DNA of 64,000 bases from Stichopus chloronotus (lineage: Eukaryota > Echinodermata > Holothuroidea > Aspidochirotida > Stichopodidae). The translations under genes and the position numbers were made by a program. Below are positions 43,848 through 56,467 of the stretch, in pieces (position 1 is the stretch's first letter; each line of letters starts with the position of its first letter). The stretch lies in the NCBI GenBank assembly GCA_021234535.1, contig CM037832.1, forward strand, positions 8,873,575 to 8,937,574, given 5' to 3'. The notes under the pieces are model-generated. The model made no database searches and was not told the origin of the DNA. It saw only the letters and a program-made list of their open reading frames with translations.

Positions 43848-45397
43848 ACTATTGTTGGGAAAACGCCTCTAAATGCCCTCATATTTAGTATGGGGATCAA
43901 AGATGAATTTTCCTTTAGTAGTGTAGTGGTTGGGGGGATACACTTTGCCCCTCTTTATAAAATTGCCTACGCCTATGCAGGAGGCTATGCGTTTGTCCAC
44001 TAAAAAATGAATGTTTCGATATAGGTGCGTGCAACAATTAAAATCATATATTCACCGGATTTTCGGGTTTTCACTTCGTATGCACTAGATAGTGTTCAAC
44101 CGTCTATCCAGTTTTCATTTTCAAAACATCTTGAACTAGTTGTATTTCCTGGCCCTGTGTGCTTTTAGTCTTAAACTTTTTTTAAAACTCTTTTAACTTG
44201 TCGCGATGAAGTTGCAGGTCTACCGATATGAAATATCTCGGAAGCTTTTAACAGAACCGAGCTTCCCTTGTACGTTGGATGACATGAACGCATAATGCTG
44301 TGACAGGTAGACTTTAATCAAATCTAGAGACACTTTTGCGATATGTGACGGGGGGGGGGGGGGGAAGAGTGTAGATATTGCGTTCCCCACCCATCGAAAT
44401 GTTGTAGCGACCTGTTCCCTTCCTCTCGTTCGAGGTTGGCGCCCTTGCTGTAGGCCCACATGCAGCTGACTTCAGACCCGTATGCAGCTTTTTCAGTGAG
44501 GGGGTTCGATTTAACACAAGTGGAACATTTTACCCGGCGATGACCAACAAATTAAAAGTCATTGTAAATGTTGCTAACGTAGGCCTTCTATCATAGACTA
44601 AGCGGAACTCCAGATCTTGTGGAACCCCTGAACCCCCCTCTCCTGGATACGGGCCTGGACTTAGTCGTGAAACTTTTGTTTTAGCCCGCAAATCATATTT
44701 CAACTATATAAAGAGTGGTGGAGTCATGTTCCCCAATGATCGAGTGTTTTTAATTTCTGGTATAGCCCCCCCCCCACACACACACGCACGCACACGCACA
44801 CAAGATCTGGAGTTCCGCTTAGCTGATATGATAGTAGGCCTACGTTGGCATCATATATAATGAGTTTTAATTTTTCCGTCATAATTGTCTGGTAAATTGT
44901 CCCACTTGGGGTAAAATGACACCCCCCCCCCCACTAAAAATAGCTGAATACTACGGGCCTGTGAAGATATCCCGACAATCTTGGAGGTAATTAGTCCTGT
45001 ATCTTCATGGCGTGCTCCACATGTAATTCCAGAGGGTATGTACAGGTAAGCCTCTAACCCCATAGATACCTACAACATCTTTGTGTGACTGGATTTGAAA
45101 GCAATAGACAGAACGATTCGTCGTAAAACTTTTGACAATATACCGGAAGCTATACAGAATGAAAAGAATTCTGCACAAGCACCAACGATGTAAAGATTAC
45201 GGGGTCAAAGTATGTGGCAGGTGTCTATGTAGCACATTCAACGAACTAGATCTACGGCAAGTCAGTGAGACGAGTATTCTTATTTTTAGGCTTGAACAGC
45301 CCTAGATATGACGTGTACGTCACCAAGGTTTACGTTGTGTTTGACTGAACAACCGCATATCGAAATGTAAGAGCGTTGAGGGTATAATTCACGAAAT
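43848..45397. other. non-coding stretch upstream of the hydroxyacid oxidase gene
   Basis: It holds G and C homopolymers (about 44350-44363, 44766-44775, 44921-44932), a CA-rich tract near 44776-44802 and the inverted repeat at 44576-44846. The last few hundred bases should contain the promoter and 5' untranslated region of the oxidase gene; no TATA box at a convincing distance is seen. Confidence 0.5.
44576..44846. repeat. inverted repeat, 46-48-bp arms (MITE-like)
   Basis: Left arm 44576-44621 (AACGTAGGCC...AACTCCAGATCTTGTG), right arm 44799-44846 (CACAAGATCTGGAGTT...GGCCTACGTT), nearly complementary with small gaps and a 177-bp spacer that contains the CA/C-rich tract. No clear target-site duplication. 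Confidence 0.75.
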
Positions 45398-48300
45398 ATG
45401 GCGGCGTCTACTAGGAGATTAGTCTGTGTGAAAGATTACGAGAAGGCGGCGAAGGATAAGATGAGCTGGATTGCGTGGGATTACTATTCTGCGGCTGCGG
45501 ACGAGGAAACCACATTCAAAGAGTGCTTAGTTTCATATCAAAGGTTAGTAAAAGTACTCAATCCAGTAACTGTGGTATAGCAAGTGCCCGCCAATTGATC
45601 AGTTTCATTATGTAGGTTCACCTTTAACTAGATTTTCCGTTTGCTAAGCTGAGCGACACCTAATTGCGTCGTGTCGATCGTAGCATACAACAAACTTTTT
45701 TACCCAAATAGCTCACAGATCGAAGGGAAATGGCACCATATCGCAATCAAGCCTTGTAAATTGCGTAATAAAAAAAAAAATTACAAAGTGGCGAAATTTC
45801 ACCAAAAGAATAATAGAGTAGATTCAGGAGCACAGATGAGATCTTTTAACATCTCGATCGATGGTGTTTTCAAATTACGAAAACTTGAGATATCATGTCA
45901 AGATATCTTGAAAATGCAAAATATTCCCACATGACAATATATTCTCACTGTTCTAGTTGTTTATACTCGTTGCATATCTGCTCAAACAAAACAGCAAAGT
46001 CGTGATATTCATACACTGATCAGTTGTCTCAATTTAGCATGCTTTGAAGTACTGTAGCATACCTTATGTTGCAACTGGGAGATTTCTACGCAAGTGATGT
46101 GTCAACGTCGGTTAAAGACTCTGACATGATTTTTCAGTATATTTTAGCAAAAAAGTTGAGTTTCTTGTAAATTGGATGTGCTAAGCAGGTGGGTTGAAGT
46201 ATATGTAGTGTGCAAATTGAGGAAATTGATACGCAATTGTGACAATGTTACGGCCTTTTACCACTTTTTACGTTGGCGGAGGGAAGAAGTTGCCCACGAC
46301 CTCCTTACTCACATCGAAAAGTTTGTTGATCCCTAGCGTAAAGATCAAACCCAACACCATCTACGAAAATTGAAAATGCCATGTAATTCAAAACGTCAGC
46401 TTTACAGTGGTAGATCATATGTGATTGAAACCTTTGCAAGCCTTTGAAAAGCACATTATGTTTTGTGTAACTTAATGAGGCAGTTAATACGGCAATGCTT
46501 CCTTGAGCACACAGAAAATAAAAAGTGAGTCACTGTCCTAAAACTGAGTCAATTTGTCCCCATAGTGGCTCACTCTATATAAAGTGAGTCACTATGGGAC
46601 AAATTGTCTCAGTTTTAGGACAGTGACTTACTTTTTATTTTCTGTGCACAATCTGATATTTCATGATCTCAGGACTTGGTCACGTACGAGGTGAAAGTGG
46701 CTTCCTGGCAACCAACCACGTGAGAGTCTGTGAATACATTGCATGATTTTATATTCAAAATCCTGTACAACAAAGTTAATGCTGCACCTAAGACATTGTT
46801 TTACTGTTTTTATGTAAGCCACGTGTGTGGTTACCTTTAAAATAAACCTTAAAAAAAGACGCGGCATAGGCAGATATGCTGCGCCCGATTCCCGAGCCTT
46901 GCTCTTTAAAACGTATAGACGTACATGGTGGCGGGTGGTTAATTATGTCAATTGTGAAAAAAAATGAATTAGTCTTCAGTCAATAGTAAGTAGTCTGAAT
47001 TTATCACATAATGGTGACATTGAACAATTTTTATTTTTCACTCAAAGATATTATCTAATACCTCGGATTCTGAGACCTGTTGAAAAGAGGATTCTTTCTA
47101 CTACAGTACTCGGAAAACACATCAGTTTCCCAGTCTGCATCTCGCCGTCAGCGTACCACAAATTTGCTCACCCCGAAGGAGAAAAGGCAACAGCTAAAGG
47201 TTCACTGTAGCTTTTCCAGTAGTTGCTTGTGCACTCTCGCTTGTATCTAGTGTTGTATCGTTTCTTTACCTTGTCTTTACGTATAACATTTAACTAAATT
47301 AAAACTTGACCTCTCATCAGTTCTCTCTTCTTAAGCAAAGACTTTGATTAGTTTCACTACGGTATGTCTCTGCCTGTCTTCATTTGTTGTTACTATCCAT
47401 GCTTTTCACTATATTAATTTGACAATATGACTCTGCAGTGAAAATGTACACTAGTATACAAGAGTGCTATATCAATGAACGAATAATAACCAAGTTTTCA
47501 TTGCAGTAAGATATATAAAATAGCAGCTTTACATTCGAGGTCTTGTACACATGACTTGTTTTAATTTCAATAATTTAATCATTCTGTATTTCTTTGCAAA
47601 CCGCAATTACATTTGGGATAACGAATATCATAGATTAATTTCCTAACTTGGTTTGTCACATTTTTACATTTTTTTAAAAACATTTTTTACTCTCATAGGT
47701 GCTTTGTCGTGTAACACCCTGATGGTCTTGAGTTCATGGGCCAATGTTCGTCTAGAAGACGTAGCGGCTGCGGCTCCCGGTGGGCTAAGGTGGATGCAAA
47801 GTTATATGTTCGAAGACAAACGGTTGTTTGAGATTCTTGTGCGTCGAGCTGAAAAGAGCGGGTACAAGGCGTTAGTATTAACGGTAGATGACCCAAAGGA
47901 AGGGAAGCGGTACAGGACTTTGCACTATGGCTATATCGGAGTTTACAAGCAAGAAGGAGTGGGGTAAAATAACGTCTTTTATCATTACAATACGTTGACT
48001 AAATAGTTTGAATAATTCACAGTCCATGCCTTTACTTCATCGGACTTCAAAAGTTCATTTCATCTAATGCCACGATTTGACAAAGTCTACGAATTATTAA
48101 AATGTTCGAAAAATAAGTAGTTTACATAATCAAACAATGAATTATATTGTAACGTTCGCCGAGACGATCAGGAGGTTGGAAACGAGACCAGGACTACCAG
48201 CAGATTGTTTCTGACTTCTCTACTTTTATTCATGTTCTAGCTCTACAACGTCATATTTACACTGTACAAAGAGAGGTCTTTCTCAAGCTCTGCTTCTGTT

Positions 48301-51300
48301 GACTGACCAACTTACTTCTGCGGACTCTTCTCAACTCCCGTAAAACAAACCCTTTTATATACTGCAGTGCTTATTATTCTTTACACATATTTATATACTT
48401 CACGCACTGCATTGACCTCACGAGACAAATTGTCCTCACGAGGAAAATTGACCTCGCGAGATAAATTGTCCTCACGACGTACATATGCCTAACGTCTGAC
48501 ACACACTTGACTAAGCAGAAGCTATGTAGAATAATTCATGCATAACACACTGGCGAAGACAATTTACATAAGTATACTAGGCTTCATAGCTATGTAAGGG
48601 CTATTCCCGTAACAATATCTTTTACAAAATGGTTTCTTTAAGTGTTGTTCTTTTTTGGAGTTAATTTGGACACTTTGCAATGTATTTGCATGTATTTTTT
48701 ATGTATTTTGTTATGCCAAATCGTCTGATTAATATTCACTATTTCATTTTTCGATGAAAAATTACTGACTTTGACAGAATGGTGAACTTCGATGTCGATC
48801 TCGACGATGTCAGGAAAGCTAAAGCGGCTGGAGATCACAACCTAGTCGAATATGGATACAATCAATGTAACTCCTACCCAACGTGGGAATACGTCAGATG
48901 GGTCAGGACAATTACAAGATTACCCATTATTGTCAAAGGAATTATTTCACGTGAGGAATAACTCTTTTCATGTGTGCATGTAGGAGTAATTTAAGTCTTG
49001 ATTAGCGTTTCAGGTAATTTCATAGTGTGCCGAGAACGAACTTTCGTCTGCCACACGAAGGCAACTCAATAAGAAACGAAAGTTTTTATGCAAACAAGGT
49101 CAGTTTAATTTGAGATAGTAATTATCGTTACATCCATTAGTTCTCCCTTCATATTTTCAAAACATTTAACTTATGCCGCTCATATTGAGATGAAAACTAT
49201 TTTCGATCTGATTTTTCTGACCAAGGGTATCAATACGAGATAAAACCCAACGTCAAGATATAACCCTCATAAATCTTAGATCGATTTTTGTTATTATTGA
49301 TATGTGTCTATAGTCACTCTTTATCTGTAACGTATATACTGACTTGATATACATGATAAAATGAAAATTTGATGTGATTAGATTAGCTGCACGTGAACAG
49401 GTATGCAAATAATCGAATGGTAGGAATGTTATCATCATACTTACTTTTGTTGTTTGTAAAAAAAATCCCACTTTTTGGTGTAACGTCATAGAAATGTTGT
49501 ATTTTCTAGCTGCCTCTGCCAGAGAGGCTGTAGAGGCAGGCGTTCAGGGCATCTTGGTATCCGTCCATGGAGGTAGACAACTCGATGGAGTACCGCCACC
49601 GGTGAGTGTTAACTCAATGGTTAGATGTTGTGTGTGCTTAGATTTACGGTGATATGTTTCTACTTACACAGAGTGACGATGTAGAAGACATAGGACTCTA
49701 AATGCAGTCAATATTGGATTTGAATGGGGTCGCTGGCAATCTTCAGGGAGTAAAAATTCAGTGACCGTTTCAATGTGGCACCAGTTGTGGGAAGGCCAAT
49801 GTTTCGTATCGCTTTCTCGTGTTACATTAATATTATGTTAGCCCTCATGCACGCTGAAGACGTAAAAGAACAACATATACCAGGACAGTGCCCCAAGTAG
49901 ACACAGCTGACGTTACCATTTACCCATCCTTTTGTAGATCGACATGTTACCAAGGATTGTCGAGATTGCGAAACCGGCTGGTATCGAAGTCTACATCGAC
50001 GGTGGAGTAAGGACTGGTACTGACGTTCTTAAAGCGATAGCATTAGGTGCACGAGCTGTCTTCGTTGGGAGACCAGCACTCTGGGGTCTGGCGTTAAAGG
50101 TTTGTAATTTATACCCGCTATGCATACACAGCTATTAAGCATGATCTATTAAATACAAATTAACCACCATGTTTCCTTTCCAACATCATCACTTTCAGGG
50201 GGAAGAAGGAGTTCGGGATGTTATGGAAATTTATAGAGATGAACTTGATCTCGCCATGGCCCTCACAGGTAATAATGCACAATCTGTAGCTATGCGTGGG
50301 ATCATTATGATTAAATGTTGTTGTCCTTTGAGAATGACTACGAAAATGAGGATAATCACAGTTTGTTTAGAAAAAGAAAAGAGATGATTAAATTGTTTTG
50401 CACTATACCAGTCCTTGCATTGTCACTTGTTATAATCATAGTTTGCGTACAAAAAGAAAAGAGATGCTTAAATTGTTTTACACAGTACATGTCGTTGCAT
50501 TGTCACTTATTATTTTTTTAATCTTCGTAATAAAACTGAAAGTTGACAGCAATAATAGCCGAAACACTCCCAATGCCATAGAACTGATGACAAATGACTG
50601 GATCAAACCTTGTGTGATCAATGCAGTGGAAATATTTTTCATTTTGCCTTTGCAAACTTTTAACCACACTTTGGTGTCATTAACTTTCTATCCATTTTAC
50701 TACCTTGGTTTAATAACACATAATACATACTACCTTTATTTAATAAGACAATAACACATTATACCATTACCACAATTTTCATATGCGGTTTACATTCCTG
50801 TTTTCCATTCTTGCGTTCTGTTTTTCGTTTTGATATGGTCGCTTTACTTCTCCCTTTAAAGTGACCAAGTGAAAAGGAATATGCACCATATAGTTCTCAG
50901 ATCAACTTACGTTTTGTAAATTGAGTTTGAATTTTGATCCCCGCCGTGAGACTGAACGTGTGCGATTATTACGGAATAGTTCCCACCACCCTCACCTCTC
51001 CCTCTCTATCCAGAAATATTTACAAAATATTGTGAAATACCCCCTTCTCCTTCACCTAGTCCTCACAGAATTTCTATAATGTGCTAAAATCATGTCTCGA
51101 GAAGACCTTTCCTTCAAGATAGAACATGACGAGATAGCCAGATATACCACAATGTTTAGGGTGAGGTATCTCTCATGTATGATATCATGTGAGGATTGGC
51201 TGTTCTCCTATGAAGGCTGTTGGATAAAAGTACAGTTCACATAGGACTTCTATCTTCTGTTCGACAGGTTGCAAGACAATAGAAGACATCGACTCATCAT

Positions 51301-51341
51301 TGTTATTACGTAAGAATGACCTCCACACTGCCAAGCTTTAA
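45398..51341 (+). CDS. peroxisomal FMN-dependent 2-hydroxyacid oxidase (HAO/glycolate oxidase family), eight exons
   Basis: Exons: 45398-45543, 47048-47199, 47699-47963, 48778-48950, 49510-49601, 49938-50099, 50199-50268, 51268-51341. All introns are GT-AG and the codons join in frame, giving 377 residues, close to the 360-370 usual for the family. It oxidises 2-hydroxyacids such as glycolate to 2-oxoacids with release of hydrogen peroxide. Seen: KDYEKAA start; active-site DYY (28-30); SSWA (111-114); QSY (133-135); TVD (161-163) with Arg170; VKG with Lys241; HGGRQLDG with the catalytic base His265 and Arg268; [13 protein letters not shown] (297 on) and FVGRP (to 322) for FMN phosphate. The protein ends AKL, a type 1 peroxisomal targeting signal. 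One oddity: the usual SNHGxRQ reads SVHGGRQ, so Asn before the catalytic His is Val264. A paralogue starts 5.1 kb downstream. The start Met gives an N terminus that aligns with the family. Confidence 0.95.
46510..46646. mobile_element. 137-bp near-perfect hairpin MITE in intron 1 of the oxidase gene
   Basis: The arms are complementary almost throughout: CACAGAAAATAAAAAGTGAG...ATAGTGGCTCAC, then TCTATATAAA at the centre, then GTGAGTCACTATGGGAC...TTTTTATTTTCTGTG. Only a few mismatches are seen. This is the form of a very short palindromic MITE. The superfamily is not clear and I found no convincing target-site duplication. Confidence 0.8.
48148..48614. mobile_element. solo LTR, 467 bp, in intron 3 of the oxidase gene
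   Basis: The segment begins TGTAACGTTCGCC and ends ATTCCCGTAACA, so it has the TG...CA ends of an LTR. ATAT flanks it on both sides (48144-48147 and 48615-48618), a 4-bp target-site duplication. A TATA-like CTTTTATATACTGCAG lies at about 48352, and four short units around CTCACGAG / ACAAATTGTC lie at 48417-48480. No internal retroelement sequence is present, so it is a solo LTR left by recombination. Gypsy or BEL type is likely but not settled. Confidence 0.75.
50353..50517. repeat. two-copy tandem duplication, about 81 bp, in the last intron
   Basis: Two adjacent copies share AAAAAGAAAAGAGATG(A/C)TTA, AATTGTTTT and TTGCATTGTCACTT, starting near 50353 and 50434. They lie in intron 7 of the oxidase gene and are non-coding. 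Confidence 0.8.
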
Positions 51342-54300
51342 TCGCCAGTGACGTAATGCGGATTGTAAGCCAGCAGTCATTCCCAAGAGAACTAAGATGG
51401 CGCACTCTCTCTTTCTCTCTCACGCGTAAAAGGTTTGATCTAGTGGACTGTTCAAGTGTTTATTACACCCACTGTCATAAAGTCTATACCTCGCAGTCAC
51501 TCTAAAGTCTTTCTTCACAGAGCCCTAAATCGGGCGTTAAATGATCCTTCCTCAGATCTCCAGTACAGCAATTGCACACCGCCATATCCATATCATGTCC
51601 ACTGTGAGAGAAACTCTCACAACTTCATATTCAGTGTATACCGGCAATTTAGTCATGGGTTTAAAGGGAAATTGGGCGACAACCACATTTTTAAACATAA
51701 AACCATATAGAAAACAACCACATTTTTAAAACCAATGTTTGTGGATGTGGAATAATAGATTATTCAAAGTAAGGAAGTATCATTTTCAAGAAGTAAGTTT
51801 CTCACACAGTTATTTGTTGCTCAACAACAATTTGTTAACCAAAACTTTTCAAAATTCGTGTAATGCATCTTCTGTTACTCATCACATGCGTGATGTTTTG
51901 AGGAGATGATGCTTTTGCAAATGTTTATTGATGAGACTGAATGGTTTAGCAATGATTATAACTACTTTCTTTGTATGCCACGTGGGTACATTCTAAACGT
52001 CCTATTTCCCTTTAAAGTACTAAGTTCCGTTAATTTTTTACATGGAGATATCACTTTTCTGACCTATGATGTTTGATCTTTTGTATAATTTATATCACAC
52101 ATTTCCGACGCAGATCTTAGTATCGTATCTCTGCAATGGATATACATAAGTTAAACAGTCATAAGTAGTTCGCCATGAGAGTATATTTCTACTCAATAAC
52201 TACGATTCATAGTCATTGCGTTATTTGTGTTCTTTTATAGTAGTGACTGAATACTTTTTTTTTTAATAGTATAGTGATTGAGCTGTTAGTCGACAACAAG
52301 ATAACGAGAGTTGTTGGATAATATCTGCAGGTATACCTGCTGACTGGATAGAATCATAAATTCTCAGTGGTTATGACGTCAATATATTCATGAGATAGAT
52401 ATTCATCTCATGAACACTCATGGCTGTATAACATCAACGTTAACCAACTTTAATGACTAATTCAAGCCGCGATAAGAGATATTGTCATTGTATACGTGGT
52501 ACTGAACTTAGTTTCGCTACTGGAGAATCTGCTTTGAGTGTGTTTCTTTTAAAGTGTAATGATTAACCACAGGTTGTTTTTTTTTTAATATCAAATATAT
52601 CGCCTTGATATTTATTTCTTTTCATGTTACCAACTATGATTGATCGGTTAATATTTACGACTCCAACAATGCACTGCATTATTTGCATCAGGGATAGGCC
52701 TAATAGTGTTCGTCAACTTAAGAGAGTTTATCAGCAAAAAAAATACTCACGTAGTACAGGCCTTATTGCTATTGCGGCTGTTTTTTTTTTAAACTTGCAC
52801 GTACGTATAATAGTTAAGAGTGGAACGATAAGTTGGATTTTGTGTGTGTGTTCCAGAGTCGCCATCATGGACAACAAAAACAGCTTGAAAAGGCTCACTT
52901 GTGGTGTCATAGTTAATTCTATTACGATTCCTTATTTGGCTTCTAGTTAGGTATCGGAGTTTTGATTTGTTCTTTGCAACTACCCAAACATTGTTTAATT
53001 TTCCAGACCACAGGTTAGTGGATCGTATTACCTGCACCAATCCCTTCAGTCACATATATCCTTCCATCTATCAAAGGTATATAGGATGAACGCCAAAAGG
53101 GGAGCTACAATCTTGGACAAAATTGTTGGGACACTTTGTAGTACGTTGCATATATAATACTGAATTTAGGTGAGAGGATAACATGAAACCCCGCGCCCCT
53201 TTCCAATGTTGCGCTGTAGAAGTGAATGTACCCTTTGAACAGCAATCTTATAGCCAACACTGAACGGGGGCCGGGATGTCCCAAGGTATTTTGTCCAAGA
53301 TTGTCTGAGTTTTTTGCGAGCAATTTTTGGAGCGAAACGTTGAAAGAAAATTGAAAATTTTGAACAGGGTGCATCACAAAAATTAGTTATCGAGGCCTAT
53401 GGGTTTGGGAATTTTCAAATTAAAGTATTCTGAATTTCGACTATCAACATAACAAGTTTAATTTTAATTGGGGGGGGGGGGTATTTGTATATGTTTTGTT
53501 GAAAACAGTGATTATGAATGAATAGATTGTTTCATGGTTTTGTATGTGGACAGAAATGGTTTCGTTTAGAAATAACATTGATGTGCAGCTGTTGCATTGC
53601 GTTGCTAGAGGAGTGTTACTGCAATTGTTAAATGGTGGTAGAAAAACCAGTAATAATATATTCTGAAGTAGTTCCACGTTCTACCAAAATGCGTAAAAGT
53701 CAGAACTGTTGATTCAGCCTCATATTTCAGTAATGGTAAAACGTTAGTAAGGGCTGTTTTTTTTTTACATTTTTTTGTCAAGATTTCAAATCAAGGTTTG
53801 GGACTGCAATTTTGACATTGCATGAAGCTGGTATAATATGTAATCTGCAGTCTTCTAATCTACGCAATTTTCCAACGGGTTGCTTAAATTTTCCTGTCAA
53901 AACATTTGGTACAACGTGGGTTTCATTAACCTATACTGTCGGACGCTGTTGTTAGGTCTAAGTCAGCTTGGATGGGGAGGCCGGGGTTCGATTCACGGCA
54001 TGACCATAGCGTTTTTCACTGCTCAATTATCCATTTATAAATTCAAATGCCTGTCACCTTCTCATTTTTTATTTATTCATATATAACATGAGGTAATATT
54101 TATATTAATGTAATGATATAGCTCTAACAACAAAAATGTACTCTGAAGACCGTTTAAACTGCTTAAAATGACTAACATATTATAGTGCACCATGTACGGT
54201 ACTATATAAATGGGTGTCACAATGTCACTGTTATATGAATATGAACAAACGTCACATCTATTAAATTTGCATTTTGGGGGTTTGTTTTGTATAATGATAG

Positions 54301-56467
54301 TACACTTTTTTACTGAGATATTCATTAAGTGTAGGTACTTTAATACCAGACACCACGTCATCACTGTGAACAATTTGAATAAATAACACATACACATCGA
54401 TCTTCAACTGACCACTAACGTGTTATTTTTCTTTAAGTTTTAAGTATATATGCTTACATTAATCCCGATCGTGCATTATCCTGCATTTAATACAAGGTCC
54501 AGCGCTTATTCACCCTTAATTAATACAGACAACAAGCCACACGATGTCTGCAACTGCGGTGACAAGAAAAAATGCCCGAACCCTGGTAAATGTAACATTC
54601 ACGTACCGGTTCCCCTGTAATCTACAAAGCTACTATATCTTTTGAACAAAGCATCGAAACGTATGTCGGGTTAGCAGATTCCTTCAATTTAGATATAGCA
54701 ATCACATTAAATCTTTTACTAATGGAAGGTAAGCTACTGCTTTCAGAAAAACATCTGACATTTAAAGTATAATAAAGTCAAGTACAATATCACATGGAAA
54801 TTTCCACACCAAGCCAGTACCTACTGTGACAAATAGGTGCAAATAGTGCCTAAAAGTTTTTTATTATTTGTAAACCTAACAATGCCACTTTGACTACTCG
54901 TTTTGAATTCATCGCCTCCTGTAGACATGCTAGAAAATTCCAGCTTTCCAACTGTAAAGGTAGCTTTTGTGTGTGTGTGATGAGCCTGGATATATAAGCC
55001 TGTTATCTGGTCAAAATTCTTCTTTCGTAGATATATATGTACAAAGGTACAGTTTAATAGAAGAGAGAAAAGTGTAAAAATAGTTTTGTTCCACACCGAG
55101 TGTAACAGTGCGTTACTACAAGTTACAAAAGTGACCGTTCTGCTGCATTGATCAATCTCCATAGTCAGCCAGACGTAGGCTAAATTGCAGAATTTTCCTT
55201 AACTCATTAATTTGAAAAGAGTCGAATTCAAACAATACAGTACCAGAAACTACTCCTCAGTGTTGTTCTCAACGCATTTATATTCAATAAGTTCACAATT
55301 TCGAAAGGGTATAGTAATAGATCGACAGCGTCAGTGACTATGGATATCCATTAACTGCAAAATAGCAATAGCTCCATCGTAAATATTAACTCAAAAGATG
55401 GTCTACGTACTTAGACGATGTAGCTGAAGACACTGTGTAACGTATGGTGTTGTGGTTAGCTAGTATTCCTAAGTGACAAAGGTCTGCACTAAAGTTTGTC
55501 TCAGTTTACTATGACTTTCAATCATGAATCTTTGAACTCCGTGAAAACTGCACAAATAAATGCTAACAATTGCAATCCGCAAAATTGATTGATAGGGCAA
55601 CTACAAGCAATAAAAAACAATGCACATGTAGTGCAAAAATACATTGGAGAAAATCGAACTCAGCCTTTGATATGTTGCCAAAAGGAAGTAGACCAGAAAA
55701 ACCACGATACAAAGACCATTTCTCCATTCATATTGATTACACCTCAGAGAAGAAGACATGCATACCACCCTGGGTTATGTATCAAATCATGGTGTCACAA
55801 TGTACATTTCTCAATGGCTAGTAGGAAAGTGAGTTTCGACGGGTTGCAGGTTATAATTATAACTGAGAATGTGTTTATTCCTTGAGGCCGAAAAGCGAAG
55901 TGTTCTTTGCTAACCTTACCAGCCTTTTCGTACAACAAAAACTTTACCTGGTCCGCTACGAAGTTGCAACAGGCACTCCCGAGATGAGCGCAGTTAATAC
56001 AATAAGGCATGTAGCTACATTCCTCTGGTGGTAGCAGCTATTCCGAGCTAAATCCTCTACATGCCTATTGCATTTGGAGGGTTAATAGGCTACACATAGC
56101 CTTACATTCGGTTCATAACTAGCTTCACGAAGGCACCAAAAGGCATCTACGAAATGTGCAGCGAAAATTTGAAGCATATAAGCACCGTGCAAGAAGATAT
56201 TGGACAAAGACAAAGGAAGCTATTACAGAACATCTTTTCATCTGTGGTGGTGGTGCAGACTAGCTGTGCAGACCTGTATAATTATTAATAAATATCAGGC
56301 AATGCAGATCGTGCCCGGGGTCAACTAAGCTCGTGACAGATAATCATACTTTGCTTCCTAGCTTTCAACCACTCTCAATATCTTGAACCGTTAACTTTGA
56401 ATTACGTAGACCGGGTTGTGATAATCCACTTTTTTGAAATATTTCGAGGAACGATCCATCGGAAGAT
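51342..56467. other. intergenic stretch between the two oxidase copies
   Basis: No gene is supported. It holds the 3' end of the first oxidase gene, an inverted repeat at 53107-53304, a G homopolymer near 53471-53480, and a B-box-like GGTTCGATTC at about 53984 that could be a tRNA-derived SINE scrap. Poly-T runs are scattered through it. Confidence 0.5.
53107..53304. repeat. inverted repeat, about 27-bp arms
   Basis: ACAATCTTGGACAAAATTGT then TGGGACAC at 53107-53134 is complementary, with a small gap, to GTCCCAAGGTATTTTGTCCA then AGATTGT at 53278-53304. The spacer is about 140 bp. It may be a small non-autonomous transposon. Confidence 0.65.

Noticed and set aside
53940..54010. tRNA gene or SINE near a GGTTCGATTC box
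   Set aside because: The B-box-like word is present, but no convincing A-box spacing or cloverleaf could be formed.
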